Made by a program: the position numbers and the translations under genes. Shown here piece after piece: positions 7,580 through 16,528 of a DNA stretch of 64,000 nt. Origin of the DNA: JBLUOA01 sp048060095 (GTDB taxonomy: Bacteria; Pseudomonadota; Alphaproteobacteria; Rhodobacterales; Rhodobacteraceae). Where the stretch lies: assembly GCF_048060095.1 (NCBI RefSeq), contig NZ_JBLUOA010000001.1, positions 62,001 to 126,000 on the forward strand, given 5' to 3'. The first letter of the stretch is position 1. The number at the start of each line of letters is the position of its first letter. The notes under the pieces were generated by a model, which did not search any database, had not been told where the DNA came from, and worked only from the letters and a program-made list of their open reading frames with translations.

Positions 7580-10497
7580 GCGACATCCTCCGGGTCAGGC
7601 TGCATCGTTTCATCCCATTCGCCGTAGCGCGATAGGTGATCGTATTCGCCTTCAAACCGCTGCTTTTCGACGGCGCGGCGGGCGGTATAGCCCCTGTTTT
7701 CGCTGAAATAGGCTCTAATCAACTCGGAAAGCTCTTCCCACACCTTTCCGACGGCAACATCGTCAAGTGGCGCGGGCTCTTCCTTGGGCTTTGCGCCGAG
7801 GCCGATGTAAACCGCGCCGCCGACCGGAGTCGGCCCGAGTTTTTCAAACCCGCCCCGCTCAACCATCGCGGCTTCTAGCAGCAACTGCTTGTCGAACGCC
7901 TTTTGCTGCGGCTGGGTCGGCGGGCTTCCGGTTTTGTAGTCGTAGATAAAGGCCGTTCCGTCAGGCGCGCAGTCAATACGGTCTGCATTCGCGGTGAGAG
8001 TGAAGCCGATATCGGACAGCGTGGCGCGGCCGGATTCTTCAAACAGGAACGGCTCGGCATCTCGCTGGCGAGCTACTTCGCCAGCAATAAACCAATCCGC
8101 AACGCGGACGAGCTTGGCCAACCAGATCCGCCGCGCGGCGGGCCATGGGGCCTCTTCGTCCAGGATCTGTTCGGCTGTTCGCAGAAGCGCGTCGGTCGAC
8201 AGCACGTTCTGGCGAATGAACGCGTCGAGGATTTTGTGCACAATAATCCCCCGCATCAACGCGTCGGGCATTTTCTGAAGCGGGTTGAGCGCGCGCAGGT
8301 TCAGCACATAGCGCGCATAGACGGCAAAGGGGTCACGGATCAGGGTTTTGATCTGCGTGACCGGCAATTCGCTTGGCCGCTGATCGCGCGGGGGGCGGGG
8401 GGATGGGCGCTTTTCAGGCGAAATAGGCTCTGATTTAATATCAATTCGCGCCGCCAGGTCAAGCCATTGCTCTCCCCTGTTCCGCATGTCGCCAAGTGCC
8501 TGAACCCCCCCTTGATCCGCCAAACCACCCAGCAGGTTCGTCAGTCGATTGACCCAGCGGGAGGGCACAGTCTCCGCCTCTGCATCGCGGATCGCACGGG
8601 TTAGCCAGACTTCCTTCGCGGCGATCGCCAATTGGAAGTCATGCGCCGATAGTCCGATCCGCCGTTCAGGCAGCAAAAGCCCGGCATTCTTGCGCATTTC
8701 GCGGTTGAGCCATGGATCAGGGGCGGGCGGTTCCGGCCAGACGCCATCGTTTAGCCCCCCGAGGATAACAAGGTCGGCACCCTGAACGCGCGCCTCAAGC
8801 GTGCCCCAGATCATGATGTTGGGGTGTGGGCGGATGGGATCGCGCACCTCCCCTTGGTTGAGAACCGACAGAAACAGCGCATCGTATTCCGCAGCGGTCA
8901 TTTCGCCGCCATGCTGCGCCTCTTGCCGAAGCTCCGTGACGATGCGTAGCGCTTCCTTGCCTGCGGGCTTTTCCCAAAGCTCGCCGAGGGTTGTGCCGTC
9001 AGGCCCAGACGAAAGCGCGGCGGCGATGTCGAGGTGTTCGGCAAGGTGGGCATCAAGCGAGCGGGTTCCGGCGCGTTCTCGGCCGCAAATCAGGCTGGCG
9101 ATCCAATCGGCCCATTCCGCGCGGCCATCCTCGCCGCCCTTGGCGGCCCATGCGGACAGGTCGTCCGGCCCCGGGAAGGGTGGACCATGTCGGCGCAGCG
9201 AAAGCTCCAACTCCCGCGTCCATAACAGGTGCTGGCCGCGACCCTCACCCCCGGTATTCGCGAGGGGGTGTTTGAGCAGCGCCAGAAGCGCATCAGACGT
9301 CAATTTCTGCCGGAACAGAGACGAAACATGCCGCAAGAAACGGCCCGGCGCGGATAGACCAAGCGGCCGACCTGCGCTGTCGTCCGGCTCTATCCCCCAG
9401 CGATCCAGCGCGGCGGTGACCTGCCGCGTCAGCAGCCGATCCGGGGAGATCAAGGCGGCGGTCTCGCCGCGCTCCGCCGCTTGGCGCAGGCGCAGGGCGA
9501 TGGCGACAGCCTCCGCTCGGACGGAAGGGGCTTCGATCAGGGTGGCGGCCCCAGTCGCTTCGCCAATATCGTCAAGCGCTGCGCCTTCGACCATCCATTG
9601 ATCTGTCACCGGTGCCGGACGCAGCGCGAGGGACACAAGGCGGTTGCGGGCGGGGCATGGCGGCTGCGTTTGATCCCACGGCAAAATATCGTCACGGGTG
9701 ACATCCAGCGCCGCCATCAGCCGGGCAAAGCGAAATTGCGGATGATCCTCAGCCGTCAGCGCGTCATCCATGCCGCGCCAGACATCGGCGGGCGTGTCGA
9801 AATCGAAGCCCGGCAGAACCAACGCCCCCTGCGGCAGCTGCGCGACGGCCCGCATCAGCAGTTGCGTCGTGCCGCGCGACCCGGTCGACCCTGCGATAAT
9901 CACCGGATGGTCCGGCGGCGCGACCTTCCAGCGCTCAACCAGACGCTCAACAACGCGCCGCTGTCGCGCCTCGGCATCTGGTGCGTCGGCCACGAAGAGC
10001 TGCTGCGCGAGGTCGACGAACCGCTTGGCGCGATCCCAATGGCCGGACTGGTCGGTGATATCGAGCTTTTGAATCGCGTCGGCGGTCACGCCCTCCCCCT
10101 GCATTTCATCAAGCAGGGAGGCAAGGCTATCGGCGAGGTCAAAGATCGCGGATCGCGGCGCGAGATCGGGTTCCTGATCGAGGAGTTTTGAGATGAGCTG
10201 TGCAAGCTCCAACCGCCGTCGCAGGGGTGGCACTGCGGGCGGAATGTCGGCCATCGACACATCGCTGGCAAGGTCGGTGACAAGTCGAAGCCGGGGCAGC
10301 AGGATCGGCGGGCCGGAGTCAAACAACGCGCGGACCCGGCGCTGCATCCGGCGGGTGTTCAGAAAGACTTCGGCACGGGCGAGGCATTCGGGTGCGCGGC
10401 CTGAATTCCGCTGAATTAGACCCGAAACCAATGCCTGCGCAAAGTCGACGCCGGGTGGCAACGCAAAGATCCGGGGCTTATCGGAATGCTCAAACAT
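7576..10497 (-). CDS. addB: Double-strand break repair protein AddB (alphaproteobacterial type)
   Basis: AddB is the partner of AddA: a degenerate helicase-like protein with its own C-terminal nuclease. The frame can be opened back to 10596, but the ATG at 10497 (MFEHSDKPRIFALPPG) is preferred since it gives the usual family N-terminus and overlaps the preceding gene by 8 nt. The length is then 973 residues. A PD-(D/E)XK core IYDYKTG lies near 851-857, followed by QLLLEAAMVE. The four-Cys iron-sulfur signature of the Bacillus-type AddB was not evident here, as expected for the alphaproteobacterial type. Confidence 0.94.
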   Translation of the reverse strand: MFEHSDKPRIFALPPGVDFAQALVSGLIQRNSGRAPECLARAEVFLNTRRMQRRVRALFDSGPPILLPRLRLVTDLASDVSMADIPPAVPPLRRRLELAQLISKLLDQEPDLAPRSAIFDLADSLASLLDEMQGEGVTADAIQKLDITDQSGHWDRAKRFVDLAQQLFVADAPDAEARQRRVVERLVERWKVAPPDHPVIIAGSTGSRGTTQLLMRAVAQLPQGALVLPGFDFDTPADVWRGMDDALTAEDHPQFRFARLMAALDVTRDDILPWDQTQPPCPARNRLVSLALRPAPVTDQWMVEGAALDDIGEATGAATLIEAPSVRAEAVAIALRLRQAAERGETAALISPDRLLTRQVTAALDRWGIEPDDSAGRPLGLSAPGRFLRHVSSLFRQKLTSDALLALLKHPLANTGGEGRGQHLLWTRELELSLRRHGPPFPGPDDLSAWAAKGGEDGRAEWADWIASLICGRERAGTRSLDAHLAEHLDIAAALSSGPDGTTLGELWEKPAGKEALRIVTELRQEAQHGGEMTAAEYDALFLSVLNQGEVRDPIRPHPNIMIWGTLEARVQGADLVILGGLNDGVWPEPPAPDPWLNREMRKNAGLLLPERRIGLSAHDFQLAIAAKEVWLTRAIRDAEAETVPSRWVNRLTNLLGGLADQGGVQALGDMRNRGEQWLDLAARIDIKSEPISPEKRPSPRPPRDQRPSELPVTQIKTLIRDPFAVYARYVLNLRALNPLQKMPDALMRGIIVHKILDAFIRQNVLSTDALLRTAEQILDEEAPWPAARRIWLAKLVRVADWFIAGEVARQRDAEPFLFEESGRATLSDIGFTLTANADRIDCAPDGTAFIYDYKTGSPPTQPQQKAFDKQLLLEAAMVERGGFEKLGPTPVGGAVYIGLGAKPKEEPAPLDDVAVGKVWEELSELIRAYFSENRGYTARRAVEKQRFEGEYDHLSRYGEWDETMQPDPEDVA

Positions 10498-11188
10498 CGC
10501 GGTCCCCGCGAAGCAGGTTTTCAGCGTCCTGAATGCCGTGGGGCGTGCCGACATCACACCACGCGCCGGGGTAACGCAGACCGAAAACGCGACCATCGCT
10601 GAGCATCCGGTCCCACACGACGTTGAGGGAAAACGCCGCGTCTGTGATATCCGCGAGCCTGTCGGTCTTGATAATCTGCGCGCCGGAATAGATCAGCCCC
10701 GGACCGCGCGTGATCTGACCGTCTTTTCCCAACACGAAATCCCCCGCGCCGGAATGCCCGTGGGCGGCCTCGGGCGCAATCAACAGCAACAGCGCGTCCA
10801 TGATTTCAGGGCTCCAAGCATCGGACAGGGCGGTCAGCGGGTTCGGTCCGCGCCAGATCGAATCGGAATTGAGCGTATAGACCGGCCCCGGCCGAAGAAG
10901 CGGCAGCGCCTTCCTCAGCCCGCCGCCGGTTTCGAGGATGTCGCCGGTTTCCTCCGATATCGTCACGGACCGGCCGGCGAGATGCCTGCGCATCATTTCG
11001 GCCCTGTAATGCACATTAACGATTTTGCGTGTGATCCCGGCGCTTTCAACGATGTCGAGCGTGTGGTCAATCAGCGCCCGCCCGGCGACATTAATCAGGG
11101 GCTTTGGTCGATCAGCGGTCAGGGCGCCCATCCGGGTGCCGAACCCGGCGGCGAAGACCATTGCGGATGTGGGGGTGTCAGGCGTCAT
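10490..11188 (-). CDS. murU: Nucleotidyltransferase, MurU-like (MurNAc-1-P uridylyltransferase)
   Basis: A 232-residue NTP-transferase with the signature AAGFGTRMGALTADRPKP near the N-terminus, the nucleotide-binding loop and KPL lysine of sugar-1-phosphate nucleotidyltransferases. Directly upstream and overlapping by 4 nt is an AmgK-like kinase. AmgK plus MurU form the peptidoglycan recycling bypass that turns MurNAc into UDP-MurNAc in pseudomonads, so this pairing supports MurU over a generic NDP-sugar pyrophosphorylase. Specificity is inferred from the neighbour, not visible in the protein alone. Confidence 0.82.
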   Translation of the reverse strand: MTPDTPTSAMVFAAGFGTRMGALTADRPKPLINVAGRALIDHTLDIVESAGITRKIVNVHYRAEMMRRHLAGRSVTISEETGDILETGGGLRKALPLLRPGPVYTLNSDSIWRGPNPLTALSDAWSPEIMDALLLLIAPEAAHGHSGAGDFVLGKDGQITRGPGLIYSGAQIIKTDRLADITDAAFSLNVVWDRMLSDGRVFGLRYPGAWCDVGTPHGIQDAENLLRGDRDV

Positions 11189-12180
11189 GCGGATTTCAAC
11201 GCCTCGCGTAATTCAGGTTTTGGTGCTGGTAGGGCGCGCGGGATCATGGGCTGCAGGTCGGCCATGATCGGGTGCGACAGGTCGCTCATCAGATGGCCCC
11301 AGACGCGGGGCAATAGGTCGATGTAATGCGGCTTTCCGCGCAACCGCGCGAGGCGGGCAAAAACGCCGAGGATGCGCAGATTACGCTGCGTCGCCTGGAC
11401 AGCACAGGCGGCGCGGAATTGATCGGGGTCGGTGTCGGTCGCGGCTGTATATCGGTCGATCATCGCGGCGACGACCTCTGGCGCAACGTCACGTCGCGCG
11501 TCTTCGAGGAGGGAGATCAGATCGTACGCCCGATGCCCCGCCAGCGCGTCTTGAAAATCGAGCAAGCCGACCCGTGCGACGCCTTCCCGCCCCGGCAACC
11601 AAACGAGATTTTCGGCGTGATAGTCCCGCAGAATGATCACATCGGTGTCGGGCGTGTGGGCGGTAAGGAGCGTTTGGAGTTGGGCGATGATGTCTGCTTC
11701 CAGAGCGGCATCGCGCTGATCCGATGGCGCGTAAAAGTCGAAGACGGGGCGGATGTAGTCCGCCATCATCTCGGCGGTGTAGGGTGCGACGAAAGGCGGG
11801 CAGGGTGTGTTGTGCAGGTCGATCAGAACGTCGACGGCGGCCTCAAAAAGGGGGCGTTCCTTCGCCGGGTCGGCGGTGATCACCTTGGCGAAGCTCGCGT
11901 CGCCGAAATCTTCGAGCAGCATCAGGCCGGTTGCGTCGTCCCGTGCGTAAATCTCTGGCGCGGACAGGCTCGATTGACGCAAGAAATCCGCGACCTCAAC
12001 GAAGGGGGCAAGGCCAGCACCGTCCCCCGGCGGATCGTCCATCAGAATCGCGGTGCGGTTGTCGAGCGTCAGCCTCTCATATCGTCGGGCAGAGGCGTCG
12101 CCCGCCAGGTGCGTGCGGTCGGCTTTTACCCATCGCGCACCTGTCAGGAAGGCGGTGATTTCCGCGCTTCGATTAGTCAT
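11185..12180 (-). CDS. amgK: Aminoglycoside phosphotransferase-fold sugar kinase, AmgK-like
   Basis: A 331-residue APH-fold kinase. The catalytic loop reads LRDYHAENLVWL (Asp, His and Asn of the Brenner motif) and the metal-binding segment LLDFQDALAGHRAYDL follows. The N-terminal GDASARRYERL stretch is the nucleotide-binding region of the family. AmgK phosphorylates the anomeric carbon of MurNAc/GlcNAc during cell-wall recycling. It overlaps tsaE by 8 nt and the MurU-like gene by 4 nt, so the three are coupled. Some databases simply call this protein a phosphotransferase; the AmgK role is inferred from pairing with MurU. Confidence 0.83.
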   Translation of the reverse strand: MTNRSAEITAFLTGARWVKADRTHLAGDASARRYERLTLDNRTAILMDDPPGDGAGLAPFVEVADFLRQSSLSAPEIYARDDATGLMLLEDFGDASFAKVITADPAKERPLFEAAVDVLIDLHNTPCPPFVAPYTAEMMADYIRPVFDFYAPSDQRDAALEADIIAQLQTLLTAHTPDTDVIILRDYHAENLVWLPGREGVARVGLLDFQDALAGHRAYDLISLLEDARRDVAPEVVAAMIDRYTAATDTDPDQFRAACAVQATQRNLRILGVFARLARLRGKPHYIDLLPRVWGHLMSDLSHPIMADLQPMIPRALPAPKPELREALKSA

Positions 12181-12646
12181 TGACCTGCCTGAGGATACTC
12201 ATCCAACGCTCCGCCCCCGCAGTGGCGGTCAGTTGGCGGGCGTCAGGGTCGGCGTCGAGCGCGAAGGTCAGGCGCAGCGCATTTTGTGGAACATCGTCGC
12301 CCAGCCGATCCGGCCATTCGATGATGCAGATCGCGTCCTCTAGTGCATCCTCAAGCCCCAGTTCGGACAGTTCGCTTGGGTCGGTGAGGCGATAAAGATC
12401 GAGGTGCCAGATTTCGCCCGCGTCGGTTTCGTAGGTCTGAACCAGCGTGAAGGTGGGGGAGGGAACATCCTCTGGGTCCGTCAGCATGGACTGGATAATC
12501 GACCGGGCGAAGTGGGTTTTGCCGGCACCAATCGGGCCTTCTAAAAGCAGCGTATCGCCCGGCTTCAACGCACCCGCGATGGTCCGCGCCAAGGCGGCGG
12601 AGTCTTCGGGTGATTTCAGATGGCGGTGGGCGGCGTCGCGAAGCAT
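12173..12646 (-). CDS. tsaE: tRNA threonylcarbamoyladenosine biosynthesis ATPase TsaE
   Basis: A 157-residue P-loop protein with Walker A GPIGAGKT (37-44) and the PSPTFTLVQTY segment typical of TsaE. TsaE works with TsaB and TsaD to make the t6A modification at position 37 of ANN-decoding tRNAs. TsaD is encoded 34 kb away in this same window (46079-47176); TsaB was not seen. The gene is embedded between a PAS protein (40 nt gap) and amgK (8 nt overlap). Translation from the ATG at 12646 gives the expected short N-terminus. Confidence 0.94.
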   Translation of the reverse strand: MLRDAAHRHLKSPEDSAALARTIAGALKPGDTLLLEGPIGAGKTHFARSIIQSMLTDPEDVPSPTFTLVQTYETDAGEIWHLDLYRLTDPSELSELGLEDALEDAICIIEWPDRLGDDVPQNALRLTFALDADPDARQLTATAGAERWMSILRQVND

Positions 12647-12686
12647 GGGCCGACTGTAGCCGGAAGATCAGGCGCTGCAAGGCGGT

Positions 12687-14279
12687 TCATGCGTCAACGG
12701 TTTCGGGCGCGCCTTCTTTTTCGTTCTGCGCCGCTGGTATGTTTGCTTCGGGCGTGAATCCAACCAATGTCGCGCCGCCGGGCAGCGGCACCAGCCGCAC
12801 CGTGACCCCTGCCCCGGTCAGCAGCGTGACGGTTGTGTCCCAAGCCTCTCGCCCGGTGCGGCGGTCGATGAATTGCGCGATCCGGTCCCATACCGGCGTT
12901 GGCGCGCAGGCGGCGGACCATTGGCGCAACGCGTCGGCACTTGTGGTTTCCGCGATGGCAGAGCCGGGATCGACACCCCAAAGCCGGGCGTAGGCGTCAT
13001 TCGACAGTGACAGCGGCCCGCCGCAGGAAAAGACCGCGACCGCTTCGGGCTGGCTGTCGATGACGGCTTGTCCCAGCTCAAGCTCGGACCGGAATTTGCG
13101 GGTGAGCGAGATTTCAGAGGTGATGTCTTCGAACTGAAACGCGATTGCACCGTTCGGATGCGGACGCCCGGTAACGCGGTAGGTCCGGCCCGATGACAGC
13201 GACCATGTTTCTTCGTAAGTTCCATCGACAGCGGCGGCTTCCAGCGCGGCCATGTGTTGCCGCCAGCTTTTGTAGTCTTTCGGCTCCGGCAGCATCCGCT
13301 TGTCGCGCAGGCGATCCAGCACGGCGCGGAGTGTTGGTTTGGACGACAGGAAATCGACCGGCAACCCCGTCAGATCGGTGAGCGCGGGATTGAACAGCGT
13401 CAACTGTCGCCGCTCGTTAAAGATTGCGAGGCCGACGTGAAGATGCGCGAAGGTTTTGGTCAGCGTCTGCACGAAATCGCGCTGGGCCAGTTCGGCTTGA
13501 ACGGCGGTGTCGGCGTCAATGGCGAAATTCAGCGTCAGGTCGCCGAACGCCACAGATTTACAATCAAACCACGCGGCGATTTTGCCATCCGGCGTGCGCA
13601 TCGCCATCCGCTGGGTGCCGGGGCGGGGCGTGCCCTCCTGTGCGTTCAGCGGATCGAACAGGCGCGGCGGCGGCCAGGAGGCGTGTTCCGTATCCGGGCG
13701 AAGCTGGTTCGCGCGATCGATATAAGCGGTATTGGCCCATGTCACGTCGCCGTCTTTGGTTTGTTGCCATAACAGGAAAGGCGCGTTTTCGGCGGCGGCG
13801 CGCAGCAGCGATAGCTCTGCCTCCATCGCGGTCAGGCATTCGCGGTCAACCGGGATTTCGGGCGTCGTTTCTTCGGGATTCAAAAGCTCGATCCGCACAA
13901 GATCGTCCCACCATTCGGCGACGATGATCGTGGGGTCGTCCGCCCCTTCGGCGATTAGGGTCTTGCGGCCGGACTGCGCCAGATCGGTCAGATCGCTTTT
14001 CAACGTCGGGAACCGCGCGCAAAGGACCGCCGATAGGCGCTGCCAGTCCGTCTTGGCGTGCGGCACGGTTTTCAGCAAAGCCTGCGCCGGGATCGTCGCG
14101 TCGATCAGGCTTTCATCGTCAAAGATGAAGACGAGCGATTTTTCCGACCCCTCCAGCAGTTTCCGCGCGGGGGTGCGATGGCGGGATGGATCGCGCAATG
14201 AGATCCATAGCGCGATCATCGCCGATGAAAGCGACGCCAGAAAGATCAGTGCGACCGTTGAATATTCAGCCAGATACAA
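12687..14279 (-). CDS. PAS-domain membrane-anchored protein without kinase domain
   Basis: A 530-residue protein with one N-terminal membrane segment (about residues 8-28) and at least two or three PAS-like modules: around AAENAPFLLWQQ (about 160-250), FAHLHVGLAIFNERRQ (about 275-390), and SQPEAVAVFSCGG onward. The second resembles the PAS_7 group. The frame ends soon after the last PAS region; no H-box, HATPase, GGDEF or EAL motif is visible, so any signal must pass to another protein. It follows regB on the same strand (75 nt gap) and leads into tsaE. A link to RegB signalling is a guess from position only. Confidence 0.75.
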   Translation of the reverse strand: MYLAEYSTVALIFLASLSSAMIALWISLRDPSRHRTPARKLLEGSEKSLVFIFDDESLIDATIPAQALLKTVPHAKTDWQRLSAVLCARFPTLKSDLTDLAQSGRKTLIAEGADDPTIIVAEWWDDLVRIELLNPEETTPEIPVDRECLTAMEAELSLLRAAAENAPFLLWQQTKDGDVTWANTAYIDRANQLRPDTEHASWPPPRLFDPLNAQEGTPRPGTQRMAMRTPDGKIAAWFDCKSVAFGDLTLNFAIDADTAVQAELAQRDFVQTLTKTFAHLHVGLAIFNERRQLTLFNPALTDLTGLPVDFLSSKPTLRAVLDRLRDKRMLPEPKDYKSWRQHMAALEAAAVDGTYEETWSLSSGRTYRVTGRPHPNGAIAFQFEDITSEISLTRKFRSELELGQAVIDSQPEAVAVFSCGGPLSLSNDAYARLWGVDPGSAIAETTSADALRQWSAACAPTPVWDRIAQFIDRRTGREAWDTTVTLLTGAGVTVRLVPLPGGATLVGFTPEANIPAAQNEKEGAPETVDA

Positions 14280-14354
14280 TGAAGGAGCCTGCCTCGTCGT
14301 CGTTTCGGCTCACTTTTCGGTCATTTTGGTTAACAGCGTCTTAACGCTCGGCGA

Positions 14355-15779
14355 TCACGCCTTGATGGGCTGGTTTTCCCCCAATGCGCCGGGGCGTGCG
14401 TTAGCCTCTGGTCCGCGTTCGTTGCGCGGCCATGTCACGCTGACGACCGCGCCCTTGCCCCTCGCCGCCATTTCGGCGCGAAGCGATGGATCGGTCCCGT
14501 TCGCGAACGCAAGCTCCGCACCCGAACGCTGTAGCAGCGTCTTTGCGATGAACAGGCCAAGGCCCATCCCTTCGTATTCCGGGCGCTGGGCCTTTTCGCT
14601 GGCACTGCGGCGGCGGCGCATAAGCGGCTCTCCGATCCGGCCGAGCAGGTGCGAGGGGTAGCCGGGACCGTCATCCATCACCCGCAGGCGAATGGTGCTT
14701 TCGGTCCAGCGGGCTTCGATCCACACGGTATCCGTGGCGAAATCGACAGCGTTCTGAATGAGGTTGCGGACGCCGTGGATCAGTTCTGGCTGGCGCCGGA
14801 TTGTCGGTTCCGGGCCGCCGTCCTTGTCTGGGGCGAAGTCGAACTGAATCGATTTGCCGCGATCAAGATGCGGTTCTGCCGCTTCGGAAATCACCGCCGA
14901 CAGGGGCGCGGAGCGCAGGTGCAGGTCGTCCTTGCCGGCCCGGCCCATGGACCGCAGAATCTCCCGGCAGCGGTCAGATTGATCGCGGATCAGAATGGCG
15001 TCGTCATATAGGGGATCGTCTTCGGTCAAATCTTCCAGTAACTCCGTGCTGATGAGTTTGATCGTGGCAAGCGGCGTGCCAAGCTCATGCGCGGCGGCGG
15101 CGATGACACCGCCGAGGTCGGTCAGCTTCTGTTCACGAGCCAGCGCCATTTGCGTTGCCAGCGCGGCTTCGGACATCGACCGGATTTCTGATGACACCCG
15201 ATGCGCATAAGCGCCAAGGAAGACGATCCCGATCATGATTGCGACCCAGAAGCCGAAAACAAAAATCTGCGGCATTCGCAGGATGAACCCCTGCTCTGTC
15301 CGCAAGGGGATGTGGTAGTTCACGAGGATGGTCGTTGCGGCCAAAGCGACGACGCCTAGAAACACGGTCGACCGCGTGTAAAGCGCAGTTGCGGAAATCG
15401 TCACCGGGGCAACAATTAGCAGCGCAAACGGATTGTGAAGCCCGCCGGTCAGGAACAACAGCAGCGACAGCTGCGAGATGTCGAACAGCAACATGACGAC
15501 AACCTGCGCTTCGGTCAGGCGCTTGTTTTCCGGATAGACGAAATCAAAAACCAGATTGGCAATGACCGAGGCCGCGACGACCGCATAGACAAAGCCGACC
15601 TCCATCGACAGGCCGTAAAGCCGTTGCGCAATTGTGATCGCCGCGATCTGTCCGACGATGGCGATCCAGCGTAATGTGGTGAACGTGCGCAGGCGCAGCC
15701 AATCGGCCCGCGCTTCGGGCGGGAAGACCGCGCTGGGCGGATAGGTCTGGGGCGTGTCGGCTTGGGATTGCGTCATCAT
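14355..15779 (-). CDS. regB: Redox sensor histidine kinase RegB/PrrB
   Basis: RegB is the membrane sensor kinase that phosphorylates RegA when the respiratory chain is reduced. Six hydrophobic segments precede the kinase core. Numbered from the ATG at 15779, the ubiquinone-sensing heptapeptide GGLHNPF is at 112-118, the H-box AAAHELGTP has His231, and the redox-active cysteine in SDRCREIL is Cys271. The C-terminal ATPase has DDGPGYP and GMGLGLFIAK. A TTG at 15785 and a second ATG at 15776 are alternative starts; no strong ribosome site separates them. It is divergent from senC-regA with only 66 nt between, the classic Rhodobacter arrangement. Confidence 0.95.
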   Translation of the reverse strand: MMTQSQADTPQTYPPSAVFPPEARADWLRLRTFTTLRWIAIVGQIAAITIAQRLYGLSMEVGFVYAVVAASVIANLVFDFVYPENKRLTEAQVVVMLLFDISQLSLLLFLTGGLHNPFALLIVAPVTISATALYTRSTVFLGVVALAATTILVNYHIPLRTEQGFILRMPQIFVFGFWVAIMIGIVFLGAYAHRVSSEIRSMSEAALATQMALAREQKLTDLGGVIAAAAHELGTPLATIKLISTELLEDLTEDDPLYDDAILIRDQSDRCREILRSMGRAGKDDLHLRSAPLSAVISEAAEPHLDRGKSIQFDFAPDKDGGPEPTIRRQPELIHGVRNLIQNAVDFATDTVWIEARWTESTIRLRVMDDGPGYPSHLLGRIGEPLMRRRRSASEKAQRPEYEGMGLGLFIAKTLLQRSGAELAFANGTDPSLRAEMAARGKGAVVSVTWPRNERGPEANARPGALGENQPIKA

Positions 15780-15845
15780 GCGCAATTGTTAAACAGGCCG
15801 AGCGACGCGATCAATGCGCCGTATGGCAAGAAAGGCGAATCCGGA
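15780..15845. promoter_or_regulatory. regB / senC divergent control region
   Basis: Only 66 nt separate the divergent regB and senC starts, so their promoters must overlap. At 15805-15819 the sequence ACGCGATCAATGCGC fits, except for its first base, the degenerate GYG-type RegA binding pattern with a CGC right half as I recall it. This makes RegA autoregulation plausible. The site call is inference from a degenerate consensus. Confidence 0.4.
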
Positions 15846-16466
15846 ATGGTCAGAACATATGCAATCGTCGCGGGCGCAGCGATCGTCGCGCTTATCGCAG
15901 GTGTTTACGTCGCCACCACGCGCGGTGGGGAAGAGGCGTTCGCACAATGCCGCTCTGGCCAGGTCGCGGGTGGCATGGGGTCGGTCGGCGGGCCGTTCAC
16001 TTTGGTCGATCAAACCGGACAGACCGTGACGGATGAGGACGTGTTCACCAAACCCTCCATCGTTTATTTCGGCTATACCTTCTGCCCCGACGTTTGCCCG
16101 GCGGACACGGCCCGTAACGCAATCGCCGTGGATATTCTTGAGGAGAATGGCACTGACGTAACGCCCGTCATGATCTCAATCGACCCGGAACGGGACACGC
16201 CCGAAGTCATGGCGGATTATGCCTTTAACCTTCACGACAAGATGATCGGGCTGACCGGATCGCTGGAACAGGTTCGCGCGGCCTCGCAAGCCTACAAGAC
16301 TTATTTCAACAAGCAGGATGCAGAGGATGAATTCTACCTCGTCGATCATTCGACCTTCAGCTATCTCGTCCTGCCGGAAAAAGGTGTCGTCGAATTCTAT
16401 CGCCGCGAAACAACGCCGGAGGAGATGGCAGAAAGCGTCGCCTGCTTTGTTGACGCGGCAAGCTAA
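15846..16466 (+). CDS. senC: SCO1/SenC/PrrC family copper protein
   Basis: A 206-residue membrane-anchored thioredoxin-fold protein that delivers copper to cytochrome c oxidase and modulates RegB signalling. The N-terminal anchor is residues about 5-22. Copper ligands are Cys80 and Cys84 in TFCPDVCP, with His168 in VDHSTF. The open frame extends to 15762, but the ATG at 15846 gives MVRTYAIVAG with the anchor at the right place; the longer version would put a charged extension in front. It is followed by regA 62 nt downstream. Confidence 0.93.
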   Translation: MVRTYAIVAGAAIVALIAGVYVATTRGGEEAFAQCRSGQVAGGMGSVGGPFTLVDQTGQTVTDEDVFTKPSIVYFGYTFCPDVCPADTARNAIAVDILEENGTDVTPVMISIDPERDTPEVMADYAFNLHDKMIGLTGSLEQVRAASQAYKTYFNKQDAEDEFYLVDHSTFSYLVLPEKGVVEFYRRETTPEEMAESVACFVDAAS

Positions 16467-16528
16467 ATTGACCCGCCCCTTGCAACGGCCTACAAGCGAC
16501 ACACGGCCTATGCGAACAGGGGGCACGA

